From contig CAMWUR010000021.1 of the NCBI GenBank assembly GCA_947177485.1, positions 1-35,846 of the forward strand: a stretch of 35,846 nucleotides of DNA, in the 5' to 3' direction. Under the pieces are notes generated by a model. That model saw nothing but the letters and a program-made list of their open reading frames with translations. It was not told where the DNA came from and searched no databases. The stretch is from an uncultured Helicobacter sp. (GTDB lineage: Bacteria; Campylobacterota; Campylobacteria; Campylobacterales; Helicobacteraceae). The position numbers and the translations under genes are program-made. This document shows, piece after piece, positions 8,238 to 17,259 of this stretch; within the stretch, counting starts at the first letter, position 1, and every line of letters starts with the position of its first letter.

Positions 8238-9644
8238 TTATACGCTGATAGGCACAAAAAGCTTATGAGAACCGATGAAATCGAGGCTAAGCTTGCCAAG
8301 ATGGGTTGTAAAGGGTCCCAAAAACTGCCGATTTGTCATTTCTTCTGTAAAAGGAAATATACCCAAAATCTCTGAATGGGACATTAACCAAAGAATGGGG
8401 TTTTCCATTCCTGTCTTGATGACATTCAGTCGCGCTTTGAAAATCTTTGCGAGACTATCAAAATGCTCGACTGTTTTGGTGTGGTATTGCAAATTGGGGG
8501 CGAAATCATAGAGAATCACAGGCTGTTTGAGCTGTGCTGCTACATCAAATGCCACAGCAGAAATTTTTTCGCTTTGTTGTCCATCATCGAGCACAACGGC
8601 ACAGCCTTGCATGGATTCAAAATGACTATCTCCTAGTCGCAATACGGGGACATTGAGGCGATAGAGCGTCTTACGCACGTCATGTTTGGTAAAGAGATTC
8701 TGCCGCATGAGCACAAGCCCGCTCGCGAGTTTTGTTTTGTCATCTTGCAGAATCTGGGTCAGCGGCGCTGCAAAATACTGCACAATCACCTCGAGCTTGC
8801 TCGTCTCGAGTGTGCGAATCTTGCGCACGCGCTCGGGAGTGCTTGAATGCAAGATACGGATATAGAGCTTGCGTCCCTTGAAATGTTTGTGGAGAAACAG
8901 CGATTCGCTAATCGCGCTGTCGACATCTTCGGGGCTTTCAACGCTGCAATCGCAATAAAGAACAAGATTCTTGCCAAAAGGAAACGGGAATTGCCCCGAT
9001 TCTTCTTTGATGCTCCGATAGACCTCGAGCAACACTGAAGGTTCGCCCACGAGCAAGAGTGAATCGTTGGGTTGCATTGTGAGGGAATATTTGGCAAGCA
9101 TCATTTTGCCTTCACGATAGAGGGCAACGATTTTCCATTTTTTTTGTGTGATAGAACCGATTGTGCGGTATGCAAAGGAGCTACCAAAGGGAATGGTTAC
9201 CTCCATAATCTCACCTTTGTGAATCCCGATGTCTTTAGAAATAATTGGAATATTTGGGACTTTTTCGATGAAATGCGCTGCCACAAGTGGAATCTCGGTT
9301 ACAAGACTTAGATTTTTATCTTCTTTTGGGGATTTGTCGCCCAAAAGAACAATTGCCATACGTTTGGAATAGCTCCGCAAAATATGATAGACTTCTATGC
9401 CTTCGGTATAGTTTTCCATCACAATCAGAGCATCGAGAATATCTTTAGAGAGGAGATTCAACAATTTGCTAGGCGAGGTTGGGTCGAACACAAAAAATTC
9501 AAAATCCTGCCCTGCATTTGATGTCTTTATCGGTTCTTTAGATATAACCAAATAGCTATTGTAGGGAGTGCTGCGCTCACAGAGGTTGTGCAAAAAATCT
9601 GTTGCAATCGCACCATCAAGAACGAGTAATATCTTTCTAACCAT
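8238..9644 (-). CDS. TrkA-C (RCK_C) domain protein, HP0282/COG3400 type
   Basis: This is a 468-residue cytoplasmic protein with three parts. Residues 1-130 look like a degenerate Rossmann/RCK-N fold (KILLVLDG at the start, later ALIVME and IVLLGD). Residues about 140-225 fit an RCK_C/TrkA-C ligand-binding domain (GEIMEVTIPFGSSF, then NDSLLLVG). The remainder is a second alpha/beta domain beginning NLVLYCDCSVES. RCK_C domains bind nucleotides or small ligands to gate potassium channels or transporters, but no membrane part is encoded here, so it would act on a partner. In H. pylori a similar protein lies beside aroB. The ATG at 9644 has only a weak ribosome binding site. The role, perhaps ion homeostasis with the adjacent MscS channel, is inference. 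Confidence 0.75.
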   Translation of the reverse strand: MVRKILLVLDGAIATDFLHNLCERSTPYNSYLVISKEPIKTSNAGQDFEFFVFDPTSPSKLLNLLSKDILDALIVMENYTEGIEVYHILRSYSKRMAIVLLGDKSPKEDKNLSLVTEIPLVAAHFIEKVPNIPIISKDIGIHKGEIMEVTIPFGSSFAYRTIGSITQKKWKIVALYREGKMMLAKYSLTMQPNDSLLLVGEPSVLLEVYRSIKEESGQFPFPFGKNLVLYCDCSVESPEDVDSAISESLFLHKHFKGRKLYIRILHSSTPERVRKIRTLETSKLEVIVQYFAAPLTQILQDDKTKLASGLVLMRQNLFTKHDVRKTLYRLNVPVLRLGDSHFESMQGCAVVLDDGQQSEKISAVAFDVAAQLKQPVILYDFAPNLQYHTKTVEHFDSLAKIFKARLNVIKTGMENPILWLMSHSEILGIFPFTEEMTNRQFLGPFTTHLGKLSLDFIGSHKLFVPISV

Positions 9645-9698
9645 AGCTACTTTTTACCAAACCCAAAGCATGTGCTGCTTGTTGGAATATTTTGATAG

Positions 9699-10403
9699 CT
9701 AAACTTGAGTTTTTTTCCATTTGATGGTGAGGGGAATAAATTGTTCGATGTAACCATCGCCAATTCCCATAAGGTCAAGATTATTGTAGCCATAGAACGC
9801 GACATTGTTTGCCTGCGCAGCTTCGTAATCACCGCGACTATCACCGATGAATACGGCGTCAGAAGGATTGAGAAAAAACTCTTGGAGTAATGCAGCAATA
9901 TTCTGTGCTTTTGGTGTGGGTGAGCCTACGATTTTGGTGAAAAAAGAAGCGATTCCAAGATATTCGCAAAGCGAGCGCAATTCGGTTTGCTCTGAACCAG
10001 AGGCAATAAATAGCGAGAGGTTTGGAGGCAAATGTTCGATAAACATTATCGTATCTGCAATGAGCAAATCCTGATTGTAGAGTTTATTGCGCACAAAGAG
10101 AGCAAACTCATCAAGCAATTTTTTTTCGGTCTCTTTGTCGAGCTCTTGCTTGAGAATCTGCTCAAAAAAATAGCGAATTTTGATAAATCGCGAGACGCCG
10201 CCATTGGCGAGATGGTATTGGCTGAATTCATCGAGTGCTTTTTTGGGGTGGTCGCGAAAGATATGCAAGAAAGCCTTTGTGCGCACAGAAACAGCATCGA
10301 GAATCACGCCATCAAAATCAAAGATATAAGCCGAAAAAGGCAGCCGCGCCAGCGTGGGCGCGGGCTTTGCAGGCTGCGGCTCGGTTTTTTTACGTCGTAT
10401 CAT
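9699..10403 (-). CDS. HAD-family phosphatase (Gph/beta-phosphoglucomutase-like)
   Basis: This is a 234-residue haloacid-dehalogenase-superfamily hydrolase. It has motif I FDFDGVILD (28-36, nucleophile D29 and acid D31), motif II with S135-G136 in ASGSEQ, Lys165 as motif III and motif IV GDSRGDYEAA (187-196). The helical insert between motifs I and II places it in subclass I, with phosphoglycolate phosphatase and beta-phosphoglucomutase-like enzymes; the substrate cannot be predicted. Residues 1-20 are a basic, proline-rich extension. The ATG at 10403 has GGAGG seven bases upstream. It lies 36 bases after the OmpA-type lipoprotein gene, and 54 bases separate it from the next gene. Confidence 0.85.
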   Translation of the reverse strand: MIRRKKTEPQPAKPAPTLARLPFSAYIFDFDGVILDAVSVRTKAFLHIFRDHPKKALDEFSQYHLANGGVSRFIKIRYFFEQILKQELDKETEKKLLDEFALFVRNKLYNQDLLIADTIMFIEHLPPNLSLFIASGSEQTELRSLCEYLGIASFFTKIVGSPTPKAQNIAALLQEFFLNPSDAVFIGDSRGDYEAAQANNVAFYGYNNLDLMGIGDGYIEQFIPLTIKWKKTQV

Positions 10404-10439
10404 AAATTTCCTCCAAAAGTACCCGAAAACAACGTGTGC

Positions 10440-11123
10440 TTACTTGGTGATGGGGCTTAGTGCAATCTCGACACGTCGATTCTGTGCACGTCCTGCTTCA
10501 GTCGTATTGTCGGCGATAAAGTTGCTTGCACCCATTCCTTCGACTACGAGACGTTCAGCTTGGATTTTACGCGCTTGGAGATATTGAGCAACAGTGTTGG
10601 CACGTCTTTGTGAAAGCGCTTGATTGGTTGCTGCTGAACCTGTGCTGTCGGTATAACCAACAACGGTTACGATTGTTTTGTTGTGTTCCGCGAGGACAGA
10701 TGCGACAGAATCGAGCGTACTAAAGAATTGTGGGCTCAAATCAGCGCTCCCTGTTTTGAAAGTAATATCGCCGGGCATATTGAGGATAATATCATTACCG
10801 CTACGCGTAACGCTCACGCCTGTGCTTGCAAGCTGTTTGCGAAGTTGAGCGTCTTGAACGTCCATATATGCGCCTACTGCGCCGCCAGCAAGTGCGCCAA
10901 TCCCTGCGCCAATTGCCGCACCTTTTGCGCGATTCTTTTTGCTTGCAAGTGCACCAATTCCTGCGCCTGCCACTGCAGCAATACCCGCACCAAGAGCCGT
11001 GCGACTGACTTGACTTTCGCCTGTTGTTGGATTAGTCGTGCAAGCTGCAAGCAACAATGCAGAGCAACCTAATGCCACAGGGGCAACGATTTTTTGACGA
11101 TAGAATAAAGATAAACTAAACAT
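10440..11123 (-). CDS. OmpA-family lipoprotein with glycine zipper
   Basis: This is a 227-residue outer-membrane lipoprotein. The signal peptide ends in the lipobox LLAAC, with lipidated C28. Residues about 44-86 are two glycine-zipper repeats (GAGIAAVAGAGIGAL and a similar one), which may insert in the membrane. Residues about 113-224 are an OmpA peptidoglycan-binding domain with VGYTDSTGS, LSQRRANTV and QNRRVEI. It resembles YiaD-type proteins that tether the outer membrane to peptidoglycan. The ATG at 11123 has AAGGAG at good spacing. A possible -10 box lies at 11156-11161, so the gene may have its own promoter. No irregularity was seen. Confidence 0.92.
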   Translation of the reverse strand: MFSLSLFYRQKIVAPVALGCSALLLAACTTNPTTGESQVSRTALGAGIAAVAGAGIGALASKKNRAKGAAIGAGIGALAGGAVGAYMDVQDAQLRKQLASTGVSVTRSGNDIILNMPGDITFKTGSADLSPQFFSTLDSVASVLAEHNKTIVTVVGYTDSTGSAATNQALSQRRANTVAQYLQARKIQAERLVVEGMGASNFIADNTTEAGRAQNRRVEIALSPITK

Positions 11124-11155
11124 GAAAGACTCCTTGCAACTTTAAAATTCCGCGC

Positions 11156-11161
11156 ATTGTA
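11156..11161 (-). promoter_or_regulatory. Candidate -10 box for the OmpA-type lipoprotein gene
   Basis: On the minus strand the hexamer reads TACAAT, about 33 bases upstream of the ATG at 11123. No convincing -35 element is present, as is common for Helicobacter sigma-80-type promoters. This is prediction only. Confidence 0.3.
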
Positions 11162-11173
11162 CCCAACATAAGC

Positions 11174-13009
11174 TTAAACTTCCTTTTTGTTTGGGCTATC
11201 AAGCAGTAATTGTTGAATATCTTTGGGCAGATTCTCAACATAGACGCTTTGAGATGGAAAGGCAAAACTTAGCCCATTGTCTTGAACAATACGCATAATC
11301 TCAAAGAGTACAGATTGTTTGGTTTCTACCCATGCGGCTTTTGAAATTGCAGTGGTGAAACATGAGATAGAAATATCGATGGTCGAATCGCCAAAATTAT
11401 CGAGATAGACTTCAATTGTGCTCTTATTTCCTTCATAATCATCGATTGAGACAAGCTCTTGTTTAATCGTCATCAAGGTGCTTGCATCTGCATAATCACT
11501 TTTTTTAGCAATTCCTTTGTGATTTTCGAGCATGTGAATGATGTCGTTGATACATTTTTGTAATTTATCTGCTGTTGCATCATAAGTCAGCCCGATTGTC
11601 ATTTTAATACGTCTTCCCACTTTGCGCCGATTCCAGTTACAAATTGCGTCATTGACAAACACAGAATTTGGCACGAATAGAAGTGCATTATCAAACGTTC
11701 GAATCGTTGTGCGACGCAAGCCAATCTCAACAACAGTGCCTTCGATTTTATTGCAAGAAATCCAATCTCCTTGAGAAAATGCGTTATCAAAAAGAATCAT
11801 GACAGATGCGAAGAAATTTGCAAGAATATCTTTTGTTGCAAGTGCCACGGCGAGCCCCCCGATTCCAAGAGAAGCAACGAGTGTTGTGATATTGAAACCC
11901 AGTCGTGCGAGAATAGCTAAAATCGCAATAATGACAACAATAGAATAGAGTACTTTTAGGATAAGATTGACGATTTCAGCGCGCACGTTTTTGTAACGTT
12001 TGCGGCTAAAAGTCGTGAGAAAAATTGTTCCATAATATTCGATAATTGTAACAATGAACCAAGCGGTGCTGATGATGTATAAAATATCAAATATTTTATT
12101 CACCAATTCTGGTGGGTTTTGGGGATAATAGATAATCTCCCAACAAATATCAAATCCATTGAATAAGAGAATATATGATAAAGGGCGCACAAGATTTTTG
12201 ATAATGATTGTTTGTTTATCCATGCTTTCTTGGTAGTGAAAAATATAGCCGATGCTTTTGACGGTTGCCACAGCAAGAATCCGGCGAAAGCACCAAAAAA
12301 GTGCAAGAACGGCAATGCAAACAATGAGCTTGCCAAAATTAAATTTCCAAAATGAAAAAGGAATCAAAGAATCTATTTTGTTGATAAATGCTTCAATACC
12401 TAGCGAATCAAAAAGATAGCTATCGCCCAAAAGAGCGCTGTTTGCGTTGAGGTAGTTGAGAACCTCATGGTAGCTTGCAATTTCGTTGCGTAGGCGATTG
12501 AGCTGCTGTGTCAATGCTGCTTTTTGTGCAGAAGGAATATCGAACAATGCGGCTTCATATTGTTCGATATAGAGCGCATCGAGCGAAGCCAAAACGGATT
12601 GAATCGAGCTGCCAATCTGTTCTTGTGTGTAGGTTTGTTTGCGCAATTTGAGCGTGTGTTTGAGCCAATCGAACATTAAAATTTGCGCGTCAATTTGCGC
12701 ATTTTGAATCTGATAGCGCAAAGTGGCTGCTGGATTGTTTTTTGATTTTTCCAATGCAACCTCTACATTGCTTTTGTCTTTATTGAGTGCGGCTTGAAGA
12801 AGCGCCATCTTGTCGTCTTTGGTGTCTAGGCTATCGGGAAGCTCGGCGAGCAAGGCATTTTTTTGCGCAGCTTGCGAATCCCCATCTTGTTGGTTGAGAT
12901 TTTCAAGCTGACGCAAGAGATTAAAGAATGGCACAAAGTCGTATTCTACTGCTGCATGCAACGGAATCCATGTCATAAGAAAGAAAAAAACTGCAAAGAA
13001 CCATCTCAT
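11174..13009 (-). CDS. Large MscS-family mechanosensitive channel
   Basis: This is a 611-residue protein with a signal peptide (residues 1-20, ending HAA), a helical periplasmic domain of about 180 residues, several membrane segments from about 218 to 400, and the MscS pore helix and beta domain (LGIGGLAVALATKDILANFF, then FVPNSVFVN). The C-terminal alpha/beta domain includes NFGDSTIDISISCF. Such large MscS proteins protect against hypo-osmotic shock. The ATG at 13009 is preceded by AGGAG, whose first bases overlap the selD stop codon, so coupling with selD is likely. It is not a close duplicate of the 5560-7188 channel: lengths and N-terminal domains differ. Confidence 0.88.
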   Translation of the reverse strand: MRWFFAVFFFLMTWIPLHAAVEYDFVPFFNLLRQLENLNQQDGDSQAAQKNALLAELPDSLDTKDDKMALLQAALNKDKSNVEVALEKSKNNPAATLRYQIQNAQIDAQILMFDWLKHTLKLRKQTYTQEQIGSSIQSVLASLDALYIEQYEAALFDIPSAQKAALTQQLNRLRNEIASYHEVLNYLNANSALLGDSYLFDSLGIEAFINKIDSLIPFSFWKFNFGKLIVCIAVLALFWCFRRILAVATVKSIGYIFHYQESMDKQTIIIKNLVRPLSYILLFNGFDICWEIIYYPQNPPELVNKIFDILYIISTAWFIVTIIEYYGTIFLTTFSRKRYKNVRAEIVNLILKVLYSIVVIIAILAILARLGFNITTLVASLGIGGLAVALATKDILANFFASVMILFDNAFSQGDWISCNKIEGTVVEIGLRRTTIRTFDNALLFVPNSVFVNDAICNWNRRKVGRRIKMTIGLTYDATADKLQKCINDIIHMLENHKGIAKKSDYADASTLMTIKQELVSIDDYEGNKSTIEVYLDNFGDSTIDISISCFTTAISKAAWVETKQSVLFEIMRIVQDNGLSFAFPSQSVYVENLPKDIQQLLLDSPNKKEV

Positions 13010-13018
13010 GTTTGTCTC

Positions 13019-14086
13019 CTATCCGAGCGTAATCGCCCAATTTTTTCGTTGTGTCACATCACCAATACAAGCACCCATAATCCCTTCTTTGCACAATGCG
13101 TCCAAGGCTTTGGGCGCTTGTGTGCTTGGGAGTGCAAAAAGAAGCCCTCCGCTTGTTTGTGCGTCAAAGAAAATATCGGCATAGGCATGCGCACCATCGC
13201 TCTGAATGCTCACATATTTGCCGAGCACTTCGCGGTTTGCGCTCGACCCTCCGGGCAAGATTCCGCTTGCCAGCCTCTCCTTGACGCCGCCCATAAGCGG
13301 CACAGCGCTGCAATCGAGATTGAGGGCGAAGATTCCCTCTGCGCCCCCTGCCATTTCAAAGGCATGCCCCACGAGCCCAAAACCGGTAATGTCTGTGCAT
13401 GCATGCACATCAAAGGCGCGCATGACACGTGCTGCATAGAGATTGAGTGTGCTCATCACATGTGTAACCTCGTCTATCTCATTCTTGCTTGCCTTGCCGC
13501 GCTTGAGCGCCGTGCTCAAAATGCCGCTGCCAAGAGGCTTAGTGAGCAAGAGCAAATCGCCAATTTGGGGCGTGTTATTGCGCCAGATTTGCTGTGGATT
13601 CACAAGCCCCATCACGCTTAGCCCATATTTTTGTTCTTTGTCGGCAACGCTGTGTCCGCCCACAAGTGCCGCACCTGCTTCGTTGATTTTGCTAAGTCCC
13701 CCGCGCAAAATTTCTTGGATACAGGCTTTGTCGATATTGCATTTGTCCCACGCAAGCACATTGAGCGCACTCTTTGCCTCGCCACCCATCGCAAACACAT
13801 CGCTTAACGCATTTGCTGCCGCGATTGTGCCAAATGCAAAAGGGTCATCAACAACAGGTGTGATGAAGTCAATCGTGAGTATAGCCGCGAGTGTATCCGT
13901 CAATTGCACCACAGCGGCATCATCACTACCTTCAAAGCCCACAAGTACATCTGCATCGGGGGCTTGGCGCGGACGCAGTTGTGTGAGGTCCTCCGGACCT
14001 ATCTTGCCCGCTCAACCAGCCACAGAGACAAAATGTGTAAGCTGTGGAAAGGTTATTTGCAATGGCGCTTTGCTCGCTTTGTCCAT
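13019..14086 (-). CDS. selD: Selenide, water dikinase SelD, a selenoprotein (UGA = Sec25)
   Basis: SelD makes selenophosphate from selenide and ATP, the selenium donor for selenocysteine and 2-selenouridine. Reading from the ATG at 14086 (AGGAG seven bases upstream) gives one frame broken only by TGA at 14014-14012, exactly where the family has its catalytic Cys or Sec: VAG-U25-AGKIGP, with the partner Lys at 28. Past the UGA the frame continues through GFEGSDDAAVV and the AIR-synthase-like ATP-binding fold (AGGHSVAD, TDITGFGLVGHAFEMA) to a stop at 13019, 355 residues in all, normal for SelD. A SECIS-like hairpin follows the UGA at the right distance. A plain annotation would start falsely at the GTG at 13942. 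selA, selB and selC must lie elsewhere. It is followed nine bases later by an MscS gene. Confidence 0.93.
13986..14000 (-). promoter_or_regulatory. Bacterial SECIS-like hairpin of selD
   Basis: On the minus strand AGGTCC-GGA-GGACCT forms a perfect 6-bp stem with a GGA loop. The stem starts 11 bases after the UGA (14014-14012) and the loop 17 bases after it, within the range known for bacterial SECIS elements, which also need a G at the start of the loop. It should recruit SelB with Sec-tRNA. Confidence 0.8.
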
Positions 14087-14132
14087 TGATTCTCCTTTTT
14101 GGGATTGTAGCGCAGAATATTGAACAGCTTGT

Positions 14133-15038
14133 TTATCGAATCATGAGCCAGATGAGCTCGGGTGGGTTGAAGATTCGAGGGAGCTTCCAATTCAGGCTCA
14201 TACCACGTGAAACGATGAGGTAGAGTGGGGCATGATGGGCAGAATCAGCGATTTTATCACGTTCATAGAGCCCACCGGCATAGGGCGAGAACAAGCCCTG
14301 ATTGGGTGCATAGAGCCCATTAATCAAAAAAGGAATCCGCACTTGCCCGCCATGCGTATGCCCCGATACGATGACATCGAGTGGGAATCGCGCATAGTCT
14401 TCGATAAATTCGGGGCGATGTGTGAGCAGAATCTTGATTGATTTATCATTTGGTTCGGTCGAGATTGCATGAAACCAGCTCGGCAGAGCCTGCTTTTTTG
14501 CCTCGCGCCAGTTATCGTTTGTGAGTGTTGCATGCAAGAGTTCGCGCCAAAATGCAACATCGTTATCAAAACCCTTTGGGTCATCGATTCCAAAAAGCCA
14601 GAGATTGTGCCCCTTGAGCTCGATTGCAACGCTTGGGAGATTCGAATCGAGAATCACAATCTCATTTTCGCGCACAAGCGCCTTGATTGCGTCAATATCT
14701 CCCATAAATTCATGGTTGCCCGTGACATAAAATTTTGGCGTTTGTGCGAAGTCCTTTTTGAGCCCTTCGAGCAAAACGCGCGCGCCCTCGATGGGTTCTT
14801 CGTCATCGATGATGTCGCCCACAAGAAAAATGGCATCGAGCTCGCCTTTTTGTTGAGCGTTTTTGAGCTTTTCAAAGAGGTTTGGGAGATAGAATGTCCC
14901 TGAATGCACGTCGCTCAAAAGCGCGATATGCAGTGGTTTTTGTTGTGTGATGTCGACATCATAGAATCGCTCGGTGAGTGGCGCATAGATTCCTGCTGCA
15001 AGCAAGAGAATGATGATGGCAAAAAGGATTTTTTTCAT
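14133..15038 (-). CDS. Membrane-anchored calcineurin-like metallophosphoesterase
   Basis: This is a 301-residue protein with one N-terminal membrane segment (MKKILFAIIILLLAAGIY) and a metallophosphoesterase domain. Metal-binding motifs are visible in order: SDVH (42-45), GDIID (74-78), GNHE (107-110), LLTHRPE and SGHTHGGQ. It fits the YkuE/YaeI group of membrane-associated phosphoesterases; in some bacteria these act on UDP-diacylglucosamine or other lipids, but the substrate here is unknown. I chose the ATG at 15038; a longer reading from 15089 would put 17 polar residues before the signal anchor. Ribosome-binding spacing is loose (AAGGA about 12 bases upstream). It is the first gene of the minus-strand run; selD follows after 46 bases. 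Confidence 0.88.
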   Translation of the reverse strand: MKKILFAIIILLLAAGIYAPLTERFYDVDITQQKPLHIALLSDVHSGTFYLPNLFEKLKNAQQKGELDAIFLVGDIIDDEEPIEGARVLLEGLKKDFAQTPKFYVTGNHEFMGDIDAIKALVRENEIVILDSNLPSVAIELKGHNLWLFGIDDPKGFDNDVAFWRELLHATLTNDNWREAKKQALPSWFHAISTEPNDKSIKILLTHRPEFIEDYARFPLDVIVSGHTHGGQVRIPFLINGLYAPNQGLFSPYAGGLYERDKIADSAHHAPLYLIVSRGMSLNWKLPRIFNPPELIWLMIR

Positions 15039-15095
15039 CGATAGTGCTGTTCCTTTTGAAAATCTTTGTAACACGCAAAAGTCTTGCAATGCACG

Positions 15096-15101
15096 ATTCT
15101 A
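15096..15101 (-). promoter_or_regulatory. Candidate extended -10 promoter for the metallophosphoesterase-selD run
   Basis: The minus strand reads TGCTAGAAT, an extended -10 (TGn plus TAGAAT), about 57 bases upstream of the ATG at 15038. No clear -35 is seen. The same TGCTAGAAT string occurs upstream of thrS. Confidence 0.4.
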
Positions 15102-15272
15102 GCATGTGTGATTCGATTCTTGGATAACCACGTTATCTCGCCAAAAAAGGAACAAAATTTGCTTGGAGATTTGCAAAGACGCGATACATCATAAAAACAC
15201 GCGTTGCTCGTGTTGCATGATAATGTGGCGGCAGCGCGATTCAATCGTGCTTTATAATCAGAAGGATAGAAT

Positions 15273-16427
15273 ATGACCATTAATCCAACACTCAATATGA
15301 CATCGATGTTGCAATCATATCGGCAGCTCAATGCAGCCAAACAAGAATCCAAAGATGAGGAAATCGCATTCGATTCTGTGGACACAGACAATGCGACACA
15401 ATCGCAGTCTATGGGGCTTCATGCCATGATTGCAGAAATGGAGCAAGCGTGGTTGGAAGATTCAAAATTGAGTTTTACCACTGCTCTTGAATCTCTAAGA
15501 ATGGACGATAGATTGTCAAATTATTTTGGCTATGACAAAGAGTCTTTTCGAGATTCGTATGGAATCCTTAGCGCTGATGAAATCAATGCGAAAAAGGCAA
15601 CATTTTTGCAACAAAATCCTCGCTATGCCGAGGCGATGCATTATCGATTCGATGTCAGCAGCAATGGAGAGAGTGTCGATTCGGGCTTTCAGCTTCCACC
15701 TCAAATAAGCATAATCCCATTTCTCACCGATGAGAATATATCGCCTATCGACAAGGGCTATTCACGTAGCGACTTTAACACAGCAGCACAAACTATCGAG
15801 AAGATGCTGGATAATGTTTTAAAAGAACAATTCGAGCAAGACCCCGATTCTAAAGAAACAAATGTCTTGTTGCTCCTAAAAGCAAAATTGCAAGCAATGC
15901 CCGAGATTATCGAGCAGATTCGCGGCAATGCAGTTGATTATACGCGCAAAGCAATAGAACAGAATAATGAAAAAGCGTTTGCATCGGCAATCTACACAGC
16001 CGATTTGGAAGTTACAAGTGAATTGCAGATTTTCCATGATATTGGCGTGAGACTTAGACAATATCTAAGCCCCGAGCAACAAGAACAATTTGCCGAGCTA
16101 GAAGATGTTATCGTCAATTATTACCAAAACAATTGGAACAAAAGCTTCGCATTTAGGGGTTTTGACCCAATGGCACAATCTGCTCTTTCAGAAGCCGCGA
16201 GGACTTTGGGCGAAAACCTCAAAAAGCTTGCGGTTGAAGATGGTTTGGAAACGCTGCTCGAGCTTGGGGAGGAGAATCAAGCAGCCGAAGCGAAGATTGT
16301 CGACGAGGAAATCTCTCGCGAAACCCTGTTGGCTCGGGCAAAGAAAAAGGCGAGCAGCGATTCGTTGCTACAAAAGCTGCTAAATAGCAAGACGGGTCAA
16401 CAAGCGAGCGCGGAGGCGAGTGCCTAG
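15273..16427 (+). CDS. Unknown acidic cytoplasmic protein
   Basis: This is a 384-residue protein without signal peptide, membrane segment or cysteine, acidic and predicted mostly helical. It opens with MTINPTLNMTSMLQSYRQLN and ends in an Ala/Ser/Gln-rich tail after a basic patch (ARAKKKASS). I do not recognise a domain. The ATG at 15273 has AAGGA six bases upstream. Upstream hexamers GATAAT (15219-15224) and TATAAT (15253-15258) are possible -10 boxes; the second is too close to the start to leave the ribosome binding site in the mRNA. It stands alone, divergent from the phosphoesterase run and convergent with murB (17-base gap). Its position near fliQ and its secretion-like N-terminus without leader could hint at flagellar export, but that is speculation. 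Confidence 0.75.
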   Translation: MTINPTLNMTSMLQSYRQLNAAKQESKDEEIAFDSVDTDNATQSQSMGLHAMIAEMEQAWLEDSKLSFTTALESLRMDDRLSNYFGYDKESFRDSYGILSADEINAKKATFLQQNPRYAEAMHYRFDVSSNGESVDSGFQLPPQISIIPFLTDENISPIDKGYSRSDFNTAAQTIEKMLDNVLKEQFEQDPDSKETNVLLLLKAKLQAMPEIIEQIRGNAVDYTRKAIEQNNEKAFASAIYTADLEVTSELQIFHDIGVRLRQYLSPEQQEQFAELEDVIVNYYQNNWNKSFAFRGFDPMAQSALSEAARTLGENLKKLAVEDGLETLLELGEENQAAEAKIVDEEISRETLLARAKKKASSDSLLQKLLNSKTGQQASAEASA

Positions 16428-16444
16428 AAGCCCCTGTTTCATGC

Positions 16445-17257
16445 TTATGTGAGAATCACAACCTCTTCTTGCAACGTGATTCCGTGCGTATCAAACACGC
16501 GGCGCTTCGCCTCGTCAAGCAGCGCTTTCGCCTCATCAAAGCTCGCACCGCCCGTGTTGATGAGAAAATTCGCATGCTTTTCGCTAAAGCAGACATTCCC
16601 AAAGCGCACGCCTTTGAGCCCAACAGATTCGATGAGCCTGCCAGCAAAATCGCCCGGCGGATTCTTAAACGCGCTTCCAAAGCTCGCGCCTTTGGGCTGT
16701 TTGCGCCGCAATTGTGCAAACTCGGCAAGCAGCATGTGGCGGAATCCGCGCTGCACGTGGAAAAACGCGGCATAGATTGTCTCGTTGATGTTGCTTGTTC
16801 GATAACCGAGTCCAAGTGTGCTTGCGTCTATAAAATCATGGTGTGCTGTGGCGATTCCTGCAAGAATATCGCGGATTTCATACCGTGCAATCGCGCCATT
16901 TGTGGCGAGGCTCATGCCTGCATTCATCTTGACAAGTCCACCAATGCTTCCGGGCAGATGTGCAAGAAATTCAAAACCCCATAAATCATTGTGTTTGGCA
17001 TACGTATAGAGTTTGTAGGCAGGCAGCGCCGCACCGACTCGCAAAAGTCCATTGGGCAACATCGCGAGTGTCGCGAATGTATCGCCCAAAATGGCGAGAT
17101 TGCGCGCTTCTGGGGAAACAAGGAGATTGTAGCCATGCCCTAGAATCTGATACTTCTGCTCGCATGGTGTATGCAACACGGCGACATGCGACACACCGCC
17201 GATTCGCACATGCGTGTAGCGCGACAAATCGAGTGTGATAGACGAAACTGAAGGCAT
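16445..17257 (-). CDS. murB: UDP-N-acetylenolpyruvoylglucosamine reductase
   Basis: MurB reduces UDP-GlcNAc-enolpyruvate to UDP-MurNAc with NADPH and FAD, a cytoplasmic step of peptidoglycan synthesis. The 270-residue protein is the short form typical of Campylobacterota. Visible motifs are the FAD-binding GHGYNLLVS, HLPGSIGGLVKMNAG, the active-site region GASFGSAFKNPPG with the catalytic Ser, and FSEKHANFLIN near the C-terminus. I chose the ATG at 17257, two bases after the fliQ stop; a longer reading from 17329 would overlap fliQ. The fliQ-murB pair is conserved in H. pylori (HP1419-HP1418), so co-transcription is likely. Confidence 0.95.
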   Translation of the reverse strand: MPSVSSITLDLSRYTHVRIGGVSHVAVLHTPCEQKYQILGHGYNLLVSPEARNLAILGDTFATLAMLPNGLLRVGAALPAYKLYTYAKHNDLWGFEFLAHLPGSIGGLVKMNAGMSLATNGAIARYEIRDILAGIATAHHDFIDASTLGLGYRTSNINETIYAAFFHVQRGFRHMLLAEFAQLRRKQPKGASFGSAFKNPPGDFAGRLIESVGLKGVRFGNVCFSEKHANFLINTGGASFDEAKALLDEAKRRVFDTHGITLQEEVVILT

Positions 17258-17259
17258 GG

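Noticed and set aside
14012-14014. TGA in selD as an inactivating stop (pseudogene)
   Set aside because: It stands exactly at the catalytic Cys/Sec site, is followed by a SECIS-like hairpin, and the frame is otherwise intact with family motifs on both sides.
13443-14123. 226-codon plus-strand frame opposite selD
   Set aside because: It is Ser/Pro-rich low-complexity reading of the antisense of a well-conserved gene and has no ribosome binding site.
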